Assembly: GCA_941918925.1 (NCBI GenBank)
Contig: OW799237.1
Coordinates: forward strand, 6,181,201-6,245,200
Direction of reading: 5' to 3'
Length of the DNA stretch: 64,000 nt
DNA from: Phyto melanocephala
Taxonomy: Eukaryota > Arthropoda > Insecta > Diptera > Rhinophoridae
How positions within the stretch are numbered: the first letter of the stretch is position 1; each line of letters starts with the position of its first letter. The position numbers and the translations under genes are program-made. The notes beneath the pieces were generated by a model. The model was not told the origin of the DNA. It saw only the letters and a list, made by a program, of their open reading frames with translations, and ran no database searches. Positions 34,201 through 45,525 of this stretch are shown one piece after another.

Positions 34201-37200
34201 TGGCGTTTTTTAAAAACTTTTTTGAGAAATATAGAATATTCTATTTAATGATAAGACAACTAGAACAAAACAAGTTGTTCTATGACAAAAAAAAACGTCA
34301 TAGAAAGTAGTTATGAGATAGATGAGACTGTTTGTTCTGTATTCCGAGTGGAATCAAAATGTTCAAAATTTTTATTAAAATGTTGTTTTTTATAACAAAT
34401 TGCTACTTAGAACGCAGAGCAGGGAAAAAACTGTTTCAATGCTCAAACAAAACTAAACAAATGCAAATCGATAACATTGCATGATGTCGCTGCCGTAAAA
34501 TTAATAAAAGGCCTTGTTTTCTTTGATAGCGCTTTTGCTTGCAGTCGTATTCTGTTTTATAATTTTTTCTCTAGTTATTGGTAAAACCCCTTTAATGAAA
34601 ATTTTTCTTTAAGATTCTTTATAAATTCCATATACAACTTTTTTTTTTTTGTAAATTTTCGGAAATTTTCAACCAATTCTCTTCTTAATTTTTTCACTTA
34701 TGTTCTTTTGAATGCGAAATTATTTATTAAAATTATTTATAGGAAAAAATTTTTTACAGTTATTGAATGTATCGCTAGTAGCTCATCACACATTTGGTAA
34801 AACGGCGGACAAACAACATTTTTTTTTTAATTCTTGTATAAGCTAGAAGACGGTTTCAAATTTTTCTGTCTGCTTTACTTCGATTCAGTTTTCACGTTTC
34901 GAATTTCTGGTTTAAACGAAAAATTTATATACGTTTCTATCATTTATGTTTCTTATCGTCATATATTTTCTTGGGACATTAAAACTAGAAGCACAACATG
35001 CATCAATTAAAAAAATGTGTTTCTTAACACTGAATAATATTTATCGCGTACAAATTTGCTCAATAACTAATTTTCAAATCAAATATCACGTTGTCCCTAT
35101 AAAACTACGAAGCGTGGTTATTGGAAAAAAAAAAACACAAATAATCGTTCAAGTCTCAATAAAACACAACAACCACAAAACACACACGTCAATCCAAAGA
35201 GCCACTCTCTGTGAAAAGAAAAAAAAAGTTAACATTAAAATGTTTGAAATATTTTTTAAAAATGTTTAAATTTTATGGACAATGAATTTTTCTCCAGTTG
35301 AAAATTTCACGTTTCTGTTAGTTTTTTATCTGCAGCTCTAAAGCGATCCCAATTAATGAACCAGCATAGTTCAATTCGCATAATTTACTTTTAAATTAAA
35401 TTAAGTAGCAACGTTCCAATGACTCCACTGACAATAACTTATTGCTGACCGCCGGAAATAAACAGCTAACACATTGGGATATTTGATATCGAACGATTTA
35501 TAAATATGAGTTTCAATCCATAACGAATGTCGCAATTTAGCCCCAGCAGTTTATTGATAATGGAATGAGTTTGTTTGCAGTTTAAAGAGGCATCGAGATG
35601 TTGCTTCAAAATTTAGTTTAAAAATCAAATACAAATATAGGATGTAGCACAGTAGAACGTCATTAAATTTAGCAGAAACGCGGAAATTTCAGCTGGAAAA
35701 AAGAAAAAAAAAAATAGATTAGAAATGTTATTAACTTTTACCTACTGTTCTTATAAAAATATTTATCGTTCGTAAATTCATAATAAAAACAATAAAAATT
35801 TCAAAAATTTCTTGTTGTTTTGATAATAAATTTACGAACGTAATTCTTTTAATTTTTATAAGAACCAAAGGTTAACCTTCGTTTGTTTTATTTGAAAGTT
35901 TTTTTTAAACAATCGAAAAAAAAAACTTTTCAAAGTGTAAAGAAATTTTGAAAATTCATAGATTAAAAAACCCAAATTTTGAACTGAATTAAAACGGAAT
36001 TTTTTATTAGTTTAAACTCGAAAAAAAGGAAATATTAATTAGAAGAACTAGTGGGAAAAAATATAAATTTTTGTAGATGTTTGAATATCGATTTCTTTTT
36101 CTTCAAGAAAGTTTGGGGAAATTATTTCGATTTGATTTCAAATGTCACCAAGGTGAATTTGCCCAAGTGTTCGGAACAACATTTTTATATGTAGTTTGAA
36201 GTCTCTTTACTTAAAAGGGGAACTTTTATTTTGTTCGGCTAAATCTTAGCTGTAATTTTGAACATTTGTTTTGAAAAAGTTTAAATTTTATGAATCGGTT
36301 GCACAAGCTTAGTTTTAGAAATGAAAACGTCCAGAAGACAGTCTAGTATGTTTTGCAAAATTAGTTAAACGTGCAAAAAATTTGTCAGGAACAAATGGGT
36401 GAATCCACCTTAAAAAAATTTAGGGGATTAAAAAATGTCCACTTTCTTTTCAAAATTCAAAAGAACAGACCAGAATCTCTGGAATACAAAAAACTAATGT
36501 TATTTAAAATAAAGGATCATGGAGAATTATAAATTAAAAATACTAAATTTAAAGTTATTTAAGTTTAAATGGTACATCGGATCTAACGTTCGTTACACCT
36601 TAAGTTATGGTCCTTCGAACACATTTATTCTTAATTAAAAAAATATTAAAATTTTTATAATTCTCCAAATCTTTAACTTGAAATTAATATAGACAACTTT
36701 ACCACTGAGATGATCCTTTCTGAGGTCCGGGAGACCCTTTTTACGACGTTCACGTTCGTGTTCACGATCCTTTTCTTTGTCACGATTGCTACGCTCACGA
36801 TCCCTTGAGGTACGGCGGCGATTCGAACGTGGTGAACGACTGCGTGAACGAGAACGGCTGCGTCCTCGACGACCACCACCACGTCCGCCTCGATCACGTG
36901 AACGGGAACGACTACGGCTACGACGTCTCTTATAACGATCACGATCGTGTGAGGGGCTGCGGGAATCATTGCCATCCAAATTGATTACCTATATGTTTTT
37001 AAAGAAAAATTTAAAACAAATTGCAAAAAAAAAACAAAAGGAATAAAAAGAAATAAAAAGATTTTTAAAGTTAAAACTATTATGATGGAGGGATAAAGAG
37101 AAGGTTAAGGATTAGTATAGGGATATTCAGTAGGAAGGATATATTAAAGGATTAAAATGGTAGGGAACTTACTCTATGATTATGGATTTTCAGGGAATTT

Positions 37201-40200
37201 CATGAAGGTGATTTTAAGGCAAGAAAAATGTTTATTTAACTTAACAAACAGAGAGTAGTAAAGTTATGCTCTTTGAAAGACGTTGGAGAGGTGTTGACGT
37301 GTGTGCTTGCTTTCGTTTTATGTACTTTTTCTTTACAATTTTTCCTTTCGCTTTAATATTTACGTTTCTAACTAATTTTTTTTTTTATTTGTTGTGGTCA
37401 TCATAATTTCAAATTTAATTTGTAGGTTTTTATGAAAATTTGAGCAAATTTTTTTGTTTCCCCCTTTTTTCTTTTATTATTTATTTGTTGAAATTTTTAA
37501 CAATTTTAAAAACAATTACTAATTTAAAACTTACCAGCTGTCTACTCAAACGTTGTTATACCTTCAGATCCGTACGGAATTTCTTTTATTCTTTTTAACC
37601 TTACCTTTTGTGGTCGTTTTCTTAAGCGTTTAATTAATATTTTTATGAAATTCCGTCGCCGTTTTGTTATTAAATTAGTTTTTTTTTTTAATTAATAAAT
37701 ATGTGATTTAATCTAAAGACAACATTAAAAATTCTTAGCAAAATTCTCAGGGGTGTTATAACATTTTTTTTCTTCTTTGAGAGATAAAATTTGTTAAACG
37801 TTGAAATTGTGTTCAATTTTATTAAGTTTGAAATTATTTTCATTTAAAAATGGTTCAAATGAGAAAATCTAAAAAAACTGTTTTTTTACGACAATTTCGA
37901 CTATTTTTTTTCCGAAAATTTGTTTATTATACACAGCAATAATGTATTTTGATCAGCTGTGACTAAAACTTAATGTAATTTGTTTTCAAATTAGGCAAAA
38001 AAAATACAAATAAAATCACCGATATGCAACAAAAATTTCGACAGTGTTGCTAACTTGTATTTATTTGTTTAAATTTTTTATTTATTGTCTTTATTGCCGT
38101 TTTCAATACAAAAGCTTATGATAAGGCCAAAAAAGTATTGCGAAAATATTCTACAAATCTTATGAATTTTATATTTGATAGCCAGCTAAGATCAAAAATA
38201 AAAGGACAATATTAATGCTAACATTTTACGGTTAGTTTAAATATAGCACATGCAATTAGTATGTTCACGTAACAATGCAAACAATTTATTTGCAAAAACT
38301 GGGTAAAATCCTTAAAAATCCGCTGCTGTTTGCCAAAATTAATAAAAAATTAAATTTTTTTCGGATCTGAGCTGTAAAATATAAATAAGGTAATGAATTG
38401 TAGTTTTAAAAATATGTATGAATGCATTCGTAATGTATTAAAAATTTTGCAATGCATTATTCAGTTCACAAAAAGATTTAATTCAATTAAAATTTAAATG
38501 AATTTTGTATAAACTAGCAGAACACCGACTGCTTTGCTGGTGCAAACAAAGTTTTTGCATTGTATTCCTTTGGAGAAAGATTTTAATATTATATGGGAAG
38601 TAGCACATCACCCATTTGTCCCATCTAATTATTGAAATGAATTGTTCAATTTTCATTGAAGTGTCTAAAAGACATTTGTTTCTAAAATAAATCATATGAA
38701 TTTTTTGTATGAGAGGTAGCACTTCCGCTGCTCCGATCGTATTGATTTTTAGTTGAAGTAAGACAAATGAGATAAAAGTTAAACACAAAGTTTAATGATT
38801 AAAGCTGTAATATGTTTCTTTACATAATATAAAATGCATTTACTTTACATTGAAAGAACCACACCCATTGTTATTTTCCAGCTTATTTCAATTTCAACTA
38901 TGCAAGTTGTTATAAGCCGACACGAAATTACAAGACTTTAGGTGTTTCAGTACTCTTGGATTTGCGTCAAAAACTGTTGATTTTGCTAGTAAAAGATTTT
39001 CGTAAATTTAGTCTTTCAATGAAGGTGGACGTTAAAGTAGGCGTATCAATAAAGTTTCTGCTAAAAAAATACAACTTAGATATTTCAATATAGTCCTTTA
39101 TTCTTCCAAAATCTTTATTCATAGAGAAATTATATGAATTTGAGATAAAGCGTTATATGGCAGGTGGGCGTAAAAGTGGGCGTGTCACATTTATTTTCCG
39201 TTAGTACAAAGTCTTTGACCAAAAAGCAATGGTTGCAAAATTTCAGAACACAGCATAGGATGGCAAAGAGAAAAAAAAGTATACCATCGCCAGTCTGAGA
39301 GATTTCTATATATAAAATCTAAAAGTTCGATATTTTTATTTTTTAACATATTACAATTCTTCGACTAATAAATCAAATTGAATTCTTATTGGTTTTGTAT
39401 TTTTTTTTTTTTTAAATTACATTTGAACCTTTTCTTTATAAAATTTTCAATTTATTTTAAATTTAGGCTATAATTTCAATGAGATAATGACAGAATATCT
39501 AGGAAAAGTTGGTTATCTGAAACTAGCTGAGTGGAGTGCATTTTCGAAAGCAGCTAAGGTTTTATCATCAGCACTCTTTTGATCAAAACCACGATCGAAA
39601 TTTTACTCGAAAGATTGAGTTCGCTGTGCTTAAGGTATAGAGAATCTAATAAGAATTTTCAAATTTTGATCACGTTCGAATGCCGTAATTTGCCCCCTAT
39701 TTTTCCTGTATTCTTTTTGTTTTTGTTGGTAAAATGAATGCATTGAAGAATTTATATTTATTAAAGAATTCCTATTAATTGAAGAATTTCTATTAATCGA
39801 TGAACACATTACATTTTATTAAATTTTTTTTTTACATTGTGAATGCTTTCATAAATTAACCCAATTCCTTCTTTATAGTGAATTTTATAACAAATATAAA
39901 TCATTGATTTACAGGTCTGAATTGAAAAAACAAACATATGCAAACAAAGCGAATGACAAAGTTTTTTTTAAATAATTTTAAATTTCAACAAGTTAATGCT
40001 AGCTAGATGAAGCCAATTTCGTTAACGCGTCAAAATTGTCGCATTTAAGATTTAGAGAATTACAAAATTTACAAATTTCAAAAAAGGCAATAATTTTAAG
40101 AGAATTTTCGTTTCAATACTTGTTTTTTTACTGCAAATTTTTATAATTAATTTCTGACAGAAATTTGTTCGAAAATATAATCTTAAATATATTTTTGTTT

Positions 40201-43200
40201 TGAGTATGATTTCTTTTGATTCTTTCGATTACGCAATAACTCCACTGGTTATGAAATTCATTATACATATTGATAATAGTTTTGATGTTATAATTTCAGC
40301 AATTTATAAGTTCTTAAGATTTAAGTGAATTAACATATTTAAATAAAATGTGAACACAAAAGCAAACATTTAACACTTTATTTCTTTTAATTATTTTAAT
40401 TGTAGTACATTGACGTTGTAAATAAAGTATATTTTTTCCTTTCATCATTTTTAAATCAATTGTGTATCTTTTATAGGCTTTTTAACAGGCTTGAAAATCT
40501 ATTCAAAGTTTAAACATTATCTTGATTGTAAGCTAAACTTTGCTTAGGGGTGGTTTTCTTCATGTCTTTTATATAATTTTTAATTTATTTTTTCTGTTCT
40601 TTAATGTTCAGCGAGTTTCTCTTTTAAGTAATACTTGTTGTTTGTGAATTTAAACGTATAACAACATAAGGTATTGATGCTGATTTTTTTATTTATTTTA
40701 TTATTAATTTACTTCATTTTTTTATAACAACTGCACGTCAGCACAAATAAATAGAAATTATAAGATTTTTCCTTTTGTTTATAAATTTTTAAACAAGGTT
40801 TGATTTGGTTATTTTTTTAATCTGTAATTGTATCCCATAATTTCTATTTATATTGTGTTAATGAATGATATTTATTACTTCTTTATAATAAACAATTATT
40901 TAAAAATATTAGATGAAAAAAGCAAAAAAAAACAAATTTAACATAGAGAATGCAAAAAAAGTTTGATTTTGTTTTAGTTTTAACGGAGTTAAACCAGTTA
41001 AAAGTTATATCATGAGTTCAGATTTCAAAAAATATTTTTGTTTATTTTAATTTTTTTCGAACATTATTTTTAATGAATTTTTGAAAATTATCTTAATACA
41101 GTTAAAAATCTAATAAAATAAAAGTTTTAACCCTTGCCTCAGAACAGTATTTATTTATATGTATACTTAAAAATGTTTAAAATGATGTTCGAATTTTCGA
41201 ACATTAAAATACATATATATTAAATTTTAATTACAAAGTTTATAAAAAAAATATTTGACAAACGGTTAAATATTTATATAAACTATAATTAAAATTTCTG
41301 TTTTAAAATTCGATAATTTATAAAATTTTTATAAAATATGAAAATTACTATTTTTTTTTTCAAATAAATGTAAATTTTGAAAATTTACTGCCTGTTCAAC
41401 GATGTCGAAAGAAAACCCAATCGAAATTTTATTCGTAAAAATACCTTGAAAACACAAACAAATTTTTAGTTTTTGTTGTTGTTTTCAATATATTTGTACG
41501 AATGAAAATTTCGCTTGCGTTTCTTTCGACATCGTTGAACAGGCAGTTAAACAAAAAGGATAGGGTATTTTTAAATTTATCAACGAATTTTGTTTAAACT
41601 ACGTTATTTTTAATTTAATCGTATAAAAATTCTCTCGTAAAATTTTTTGATGCTTTTTTCGTTCTTAAATAGCAACCAAAAATATAGAAAAAATATTCTT
41701 GTTTTGTAAAAAAAAAATATTAAGTAAAAAAAAGTTTAAAATTTGTACCTCAATTTTTTGCTCCTCTGAAACGAATTCCACTTCTTTATTGAAATCATTA
41801 GTATTTTGATTACCAGAACCAGAGGTTGAATTCTACAAAAAAAGTTCAAAAGAAAAACAGAAAAAAAAAGAGGGGAATGGCAAAAATAAACAGAAAAACA
41901 TTTTATAAATTTTATAAATAAATTTTTATTTTTTAAATATATAAAAAAATTATAAAAAATAAATAGAAAAAAAAATAAGTACATTTCCTACCTTTAAAAC
42001 ATTTTGTACGTGTTTTTCGAAAGCCTCTTCCTGTAAACGTAAATTATGTTGTTTGTCATCTTGTTTAAATTTTGTAAAATTTTGCAATGTTTGTAATTGA
42101 CGTAAAACATTCGGATCATTTAAAAGTTGTTTTAGATTGTTATTCTAGAAAAAGAAAAGTATAAAGAAAAATTAGGAAACGAATAAAAATTAAAAAAAAA
42201 ATAAATAAAAAAAATTAAGACAATATTAATAAAAATATTTTTTCTTCTAATTTTGGACGTTACTTTTTTATTCTGAAAGTAGATCAAGATTATATTAAAC
42301 AACTATTAAAAAAAAATTTAACTCAAATTGTCAATAGTATAATCTGGAAAATAACAGCATTTTTTTATGCAATTCAAGTCCTTTAATGTAATTTGTATGA
42401 AATTATTCAAATTGGATAAATTATTATAAACTTATTATAAGGGCAATTGATGTTTGTTTACTTGAATTTTGCGAGCAGTTGAACGTGATTTGAGCCAGAC
42501 CATATATGACATTTGTTTTGAATTTATGGTAGTACTAGCTTGTGCCCGCGACTTCGTCTGCGTAGTTATCGGGATAAAAGGTAGACTTAGTATTAACACC
42601 AAAATAAAACATAATTTTAAAATATTGTAAAAATATGATATGGCATCTTGTGAATTCAGAAACATACGTTTTTAATCTTAAATTTAAAAAAAAATTCGTT
42701 ATTTTAAATCGTCTGCTACTTTCAGAATAAATACTACTTCCTGGTACTAATGCTAAATTTTTAAATTTGGACCTCAAAGTGTAAGGTAAAAATGAAAAGT
42801 GTAACAACCAAAGATAATAAAATTTTTTACTTCGCATAAACAAAATATGAAGCAAAATTTAAAACCATTAAAATAAAAGAACGAACACTATAATAAAATA
42901 TATAGTAATAACTTTATATTGATTAATTACATCCAAAATATTATTGGAATTCTTAGGCGAAGCACCACATTCATCGCTACTAGCGTCATTGTCAGCAATA
43001 TGGTGACCACCACCATCATCGTAGTCATAATCGTGAGAGCTACGTTGATATTTACTATACGTTTCAGGATGATGAATTTTAATCGATTCCAGCGTTGATT
43101 TTAAAGAATGTTCACGTGGCTTTGAAGTTGAAGCCATATTTGAAGAGGCATTGTTATTTGATCGTTTAGAGTGTGACTTATGTTCTATTTGTCTCAACGA

Positions 43201-44739
43201 GTTATTACTATTGCGTGAACGTTCGTGTGGGCTTATAGACTACAGACAAGGGTGTTACATATAAAAAGGACACAATTATATCCACATATTTCGTAAGCAT
43301 TAAAATTGTGATACAAATTAAAAGAAAGAAAAAAACAAAGAATACAAGACAAAGTGTGTATGATAAATCTTAAGAAATAAGTATGAGTTATAGTTTTAAC
43401 AAGAACAACAATTTAAGCGTATAAATACATTTACATAAAAATATGAAAAAAAAAAACTCACTGATAAGTCAGCTAAACCAGCGACTGGTAGCTTATCTTC
43501 TGCTTGTGATACACCGCCGCCTCCACTCATACTTATATCCATGGAACTACCTGAGGTATTTAGGCCGCCATTAGCCTGAGACGTTGACATATCTGCCAAC
43601 CCGAGACCAGCCGGACCACTGGATCCTGCGGCAGTAGCTGTTACTCCTGGTGGCGGAAGAGAATAAATCGGATGATTTGGGTCGGCTAAATCAAAAATTG
43701 GCTGTATAACATCGGGAGCAAACACATTATTCTTTTGCCACAGATTTAACACTCGTATAATACGGCTTTTATCTTCAGGTGCACAACGAAATAAGTTTGC
43801 AAATGTTTCCTTCATATTTCGGGCAAAACGTGGTGCAAATACATCTTTTTCAGAACCATATTGATGACGAGATTGTCGCACAATCGAGTCTATAACGTAA
43901 AGGCCTGGTACTTTATATTCTGGCTTACATTTAAGTATAAACTTTTCAACACTTTGTACAACGTGTTTGTAGAACTTAATAGCTCTCATGGCAGCTCGAG
44001 TTATGGCAGCCATTTTCGCCTTTGATATGGGCGGTTTACTCTCGTAAAGCCCGGAAAGCTAAAAGAAGTTGAAAAAGTATTTTTTTCAATAAATGTCGTA
44101 AATTTTAAATAATGAAATATTTAAAGGAGTTAGTAAATTATAATAATGATCCACCAAAAGTTCTGTTACCCAAGACAAGTTGTAAGCTTTTTATTTTTTT
44201 TTTTAAATTTTATTTTTATCAAAAATAATACGGCAACACATCTCACTGGCAAAATTTTAGTAGAAAAAATCTTAATATTTGTGGATTGTCAAATTCAATT
44301 TACATATATGATGCGCCCAAACATATACTCCATATACATATATAAAAATAAAATGTGCAATAAATATACAAAGTGGAAAATCGTAATAAACCAAATAGTC
44401 AAACAAAAAAATTGCTTCAATAGTATTTATAAACAAAATTTACAATTTCTACTTTTAAAAAATAATCAGAATCGCCTTTAGAAACTTTTAATAAAAACGA
44501 AAAACAAGAAAGTTTTACTGAGAATGTACGTAAGGTCATCTCTGTAAACACACATACAAACAAACATGGCCTGTTTTAAAGAACTCTACAAATGCCGACT
44601 ACCTTCTAAGCTTTTTAGCAAAAATATTTATGTAATAAACACTTTACTAACAATTCAACTCAAACTTTATTTTGCTAACGACTTTAGTAAATACTAATTA
44701 ACATTTTACCTCATTATTAAACGCCATTACATTTTCCAT
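28289..44739 (-). CDS. SCAF4/SCAF8: SCAF4/SCAF8 homologue (CTD-binding, RS and RRM protein)
   Basis: Nine coding exons on the - strand: 44739-44710, 44058-43462, 43239-42931, 42144-41992, 41832-41749, 36988-36703, 30985-29759, 29685-29461 and 29394-28289. All joins keep phase and give 1338 residues. Residues 1-140 form a CID domain (KPPISKAKM, IKFYKHVVQSVEKFILKC, VPGLYVIDSIVRQSRHQYG, RVLNLWQKNNVF) almost identical to the human proteins. Then come a QLQTLQ-type helical region, VEFVSEEQKIEV, an Arg/Ser domain (about 400-475) and an RRM (about 490-565; TLWVGHLSKLV, RGCAFIVMNRRQDAYKAMQ). The conserved DFWDLELGVTYIP segment, Pro/Met/Gly-rich stretches, an RGG region and an Ala/Thr/Pro-rich tail follow. 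Human SCAF4 and SCAF8 bind the phosphorylated RNA polymerase II tail and prevent premature polyadenylation. Two large introns (4.8 and 5.7 kb) hold most of the transposons. Confidence 0.93.
31754..32480 (+). mobile_element. Outer dispersed repeat, copy C, 3' end lost
   Basis: Begins AGAGTGCTATATTCGGCCGT with TATATACCCTTCAC, then an A-rich tract, CTCAGCTGGGATTCGATGCC, ACGGACAGACTGACAG and TTATTGGGTCGGAAAAA. It stops after CACGGAATGACAAATG without the GGGTATAA terminus. A 117-bp MITE is inserted at 32298. It lies in an intron of the SCAF gene. Confidence 0.7.
32298..32414. mobile_element. 117-bp hairpin MITE, copy 2
   Basis: Same length and same GGGCCGTATTCATAAAAAAT end as the copy at 13638. 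It is inserted inside copy C of the outer repeat, splitting the ATATACTTTATGGGGTC block. A clean 3-bp target duplication is not visible here. Confidence 0.75.
32481..33913. other. SCAF intron DNA, unclassified
   Basis: The word AAGGCATATT recurs at about 32836, 32898 and 33289, suggesting an old repeat. A CT dinucleotide run lies at about 33515-33530. No gene. Confidence 0.35.
33914..34048. mobile_element. Palindromic MITE of about 135 bp, copy 2 (most complete)
   Basis: Ends CAGGGGCCGAATTACGGCAT on the left and ATGCCGTAATTTGGGCCCTG on the right, with TCGATCACG words next to both ends. The middle GAGATTCTAATAAGAATTTT matches the other copies. It lies in an intron of the SCAF gene. Confidence 0.8.
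35747..35867. mobile_element. Hairpin repeat of about 120 bp, probable MITE
   Basis: The arms GTTCTTATAAAAAT and ATTTTTATAAGAAC, then CGTTCGTAAATT and AATTTACGAACG, pair around a centre near 35807. Mismatches show it is old. It lies in an intron of the SCAF gene. Confidence 0.6.
38514..39320 (-). mobile_element. Probable Helitron-like element, 5' end uncertain
   Basis: The - strand 3' end has GCAAAGCAGTCGGTGTTCTG then CTAG before T, resembling Helitron ends, although the hairpin is imperfect. The far end is near ATTTCTATATATAAAATCT (39302-39320). The interior has GTGGGCGTAAAAGTGGGCGT and GGTTGCAAAATTTCAGAACA, which echo the unit motif of the other two elements. It lies in a 4.8-kb intron of the SCAF gene. 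Confidence 0.55.
39478..39583 (+). repeat. Diverged fragment related to the 543-bp satellite unit
   Basis: Contains TAGCTGAGTGGAGTGCATTT, TCGAAAGCAGCTA and TCATCAGCACTCTTT, the most conserved block of the satellite unit, in left-arm orientation. It ends abruptly at the border with a MITE fragment at 39584. Confidence 0.75.
39584..39699. mobile_element. Palindromic MITE, copy 3, left end truncated
   Basis: Matches 33914-34048 from ACGATCGAAATTTTACTCG through GTGCTTAAGGTATAGAGA to GAATGCCGTAATTTGCCCCC. The left GGGGCC end is missing where it abuts the satellite-related fragment. Confidence 0.7.
39700..41387. other. SCAF intron DNA, nothing recognised
   Basis: AT-rich, with no transposon ends or exon signals recognised. 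Confidence 0.4.
41388..41546. mobile_element. 159-bp MITE with TTA target duplication
   Basis: Inverted ends CTGCCTGTTCAACGATGTCG and CGACATCGTTGAACAGGCAG, flanked by TTA on both sides (41385-41387 and 41547-41549). The 3-bp TTA duplication suggests a PIF/Harbinger origin. A truncated copy is at 22122. Confidence 0.85.
42535..42560 (-). mobile_element. Helitron-like 3' terminus
   Basis: On the - strand, GCAGACGAAGTCGCGGGCAC then AAGCTAG before T. GACGAAGTC forms the short hairpin typical of insect Helitron ends. The 5' end of this element was not located; it must lie to the right, within the intron of the SCAF gene. Confidence 0.6.
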
Positions 44740-45509
44740 TTTTGTAAATTTTTTTTGCCTTTAAGATTTCTTGTCGTGTACCACCACAGTCAAGAAAAAT
44801 CTTACAAGCAGCTTCAATTAAGCAAAATTTTTTCTTTGCACACTATTAAAATCAGTCTTGTTTTCTTGCACTTATTTTATTATAATTTTAGCAATATTTA
44901 TATTTATTCAACATATTTTTTATTAAATATACACTTCTCTTTTGGTGTTTTGTGTAGTTAAACAAGTTTCTACTTAATTTTAACAATTTTTTAGAGTAAA
45001 ACTTTTCAAGAAATTTTTTCTTCCAACGTGATTTTTTCTTTTCAAGCACACAGAAAAAGGAAGAGTAAAAAAAGAATAGGCAAAATGGCGATTTTCAACA
45101 GAGTTGTATAGTTGTTATTAAATTGCGGATAGGTCAGAGTACAATGTCAACCGGTTTTAAAGGTAGCCAGCAAAATTGTTGATAGTAACGCCGTTGCTCT
45201 GTGCTATGTCATCGAACAAATTTGACCAAAAATAAAATTTTTAAAAAGATTAGAATAAAAACTGATTCGAATAAAGATATATTGCAAACAAAAAGAAATT
45301 TTATTAATATTACGCCGTTTTATATTGTGGAATTAAAATTATTATATAAATTATATAATAAGCTATTTCCTTTTGGATTGATGTTTTCTTAAAAGGTGAA
45401 CTTTTGAAAGAATTATTCCTATCAAATCATTAATCAAAAAAACATTTAAGCGGTATAAAATAAATATCCGCTAGAATATAAAAATGCTATGTAAACACTT
45501 TAAAATTTC
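44740..45509. other. Upstream region of the SCAF gene
   Basis: Between the SCAF start codon and the giant inverted array. It should hold the SCAF promoter and 5' UTR. No core promoter element was assigned. Confidence 0.45.
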
Positions 45510-45525
45510 AATAAATTTTGTACTT
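45510..45525 (+). repeat. 16-bp direct repeat, left border of the inverted array
   Basis: AATAAATTTTGTACTT, repeated exactly at 59282-59297 on the other side of the array. It is a candidate target site duplication. Confidence 0.75.

Noticed and set aside
34946..35269. 107-codon + strand frame in a SCAF intron
   Set aside because: Low-complexity, Lys/Ile-rich with no domain and no splice context; likely chance in AT-rich DNA.
42435..42855. Possible extra SCAF exon near the Helitron end
   Set aside because: The frames run through Helitron terminus sequence, lack a phase-0 acceptor/donor pair, and the exon join 42931 to 42144 is already in frame.
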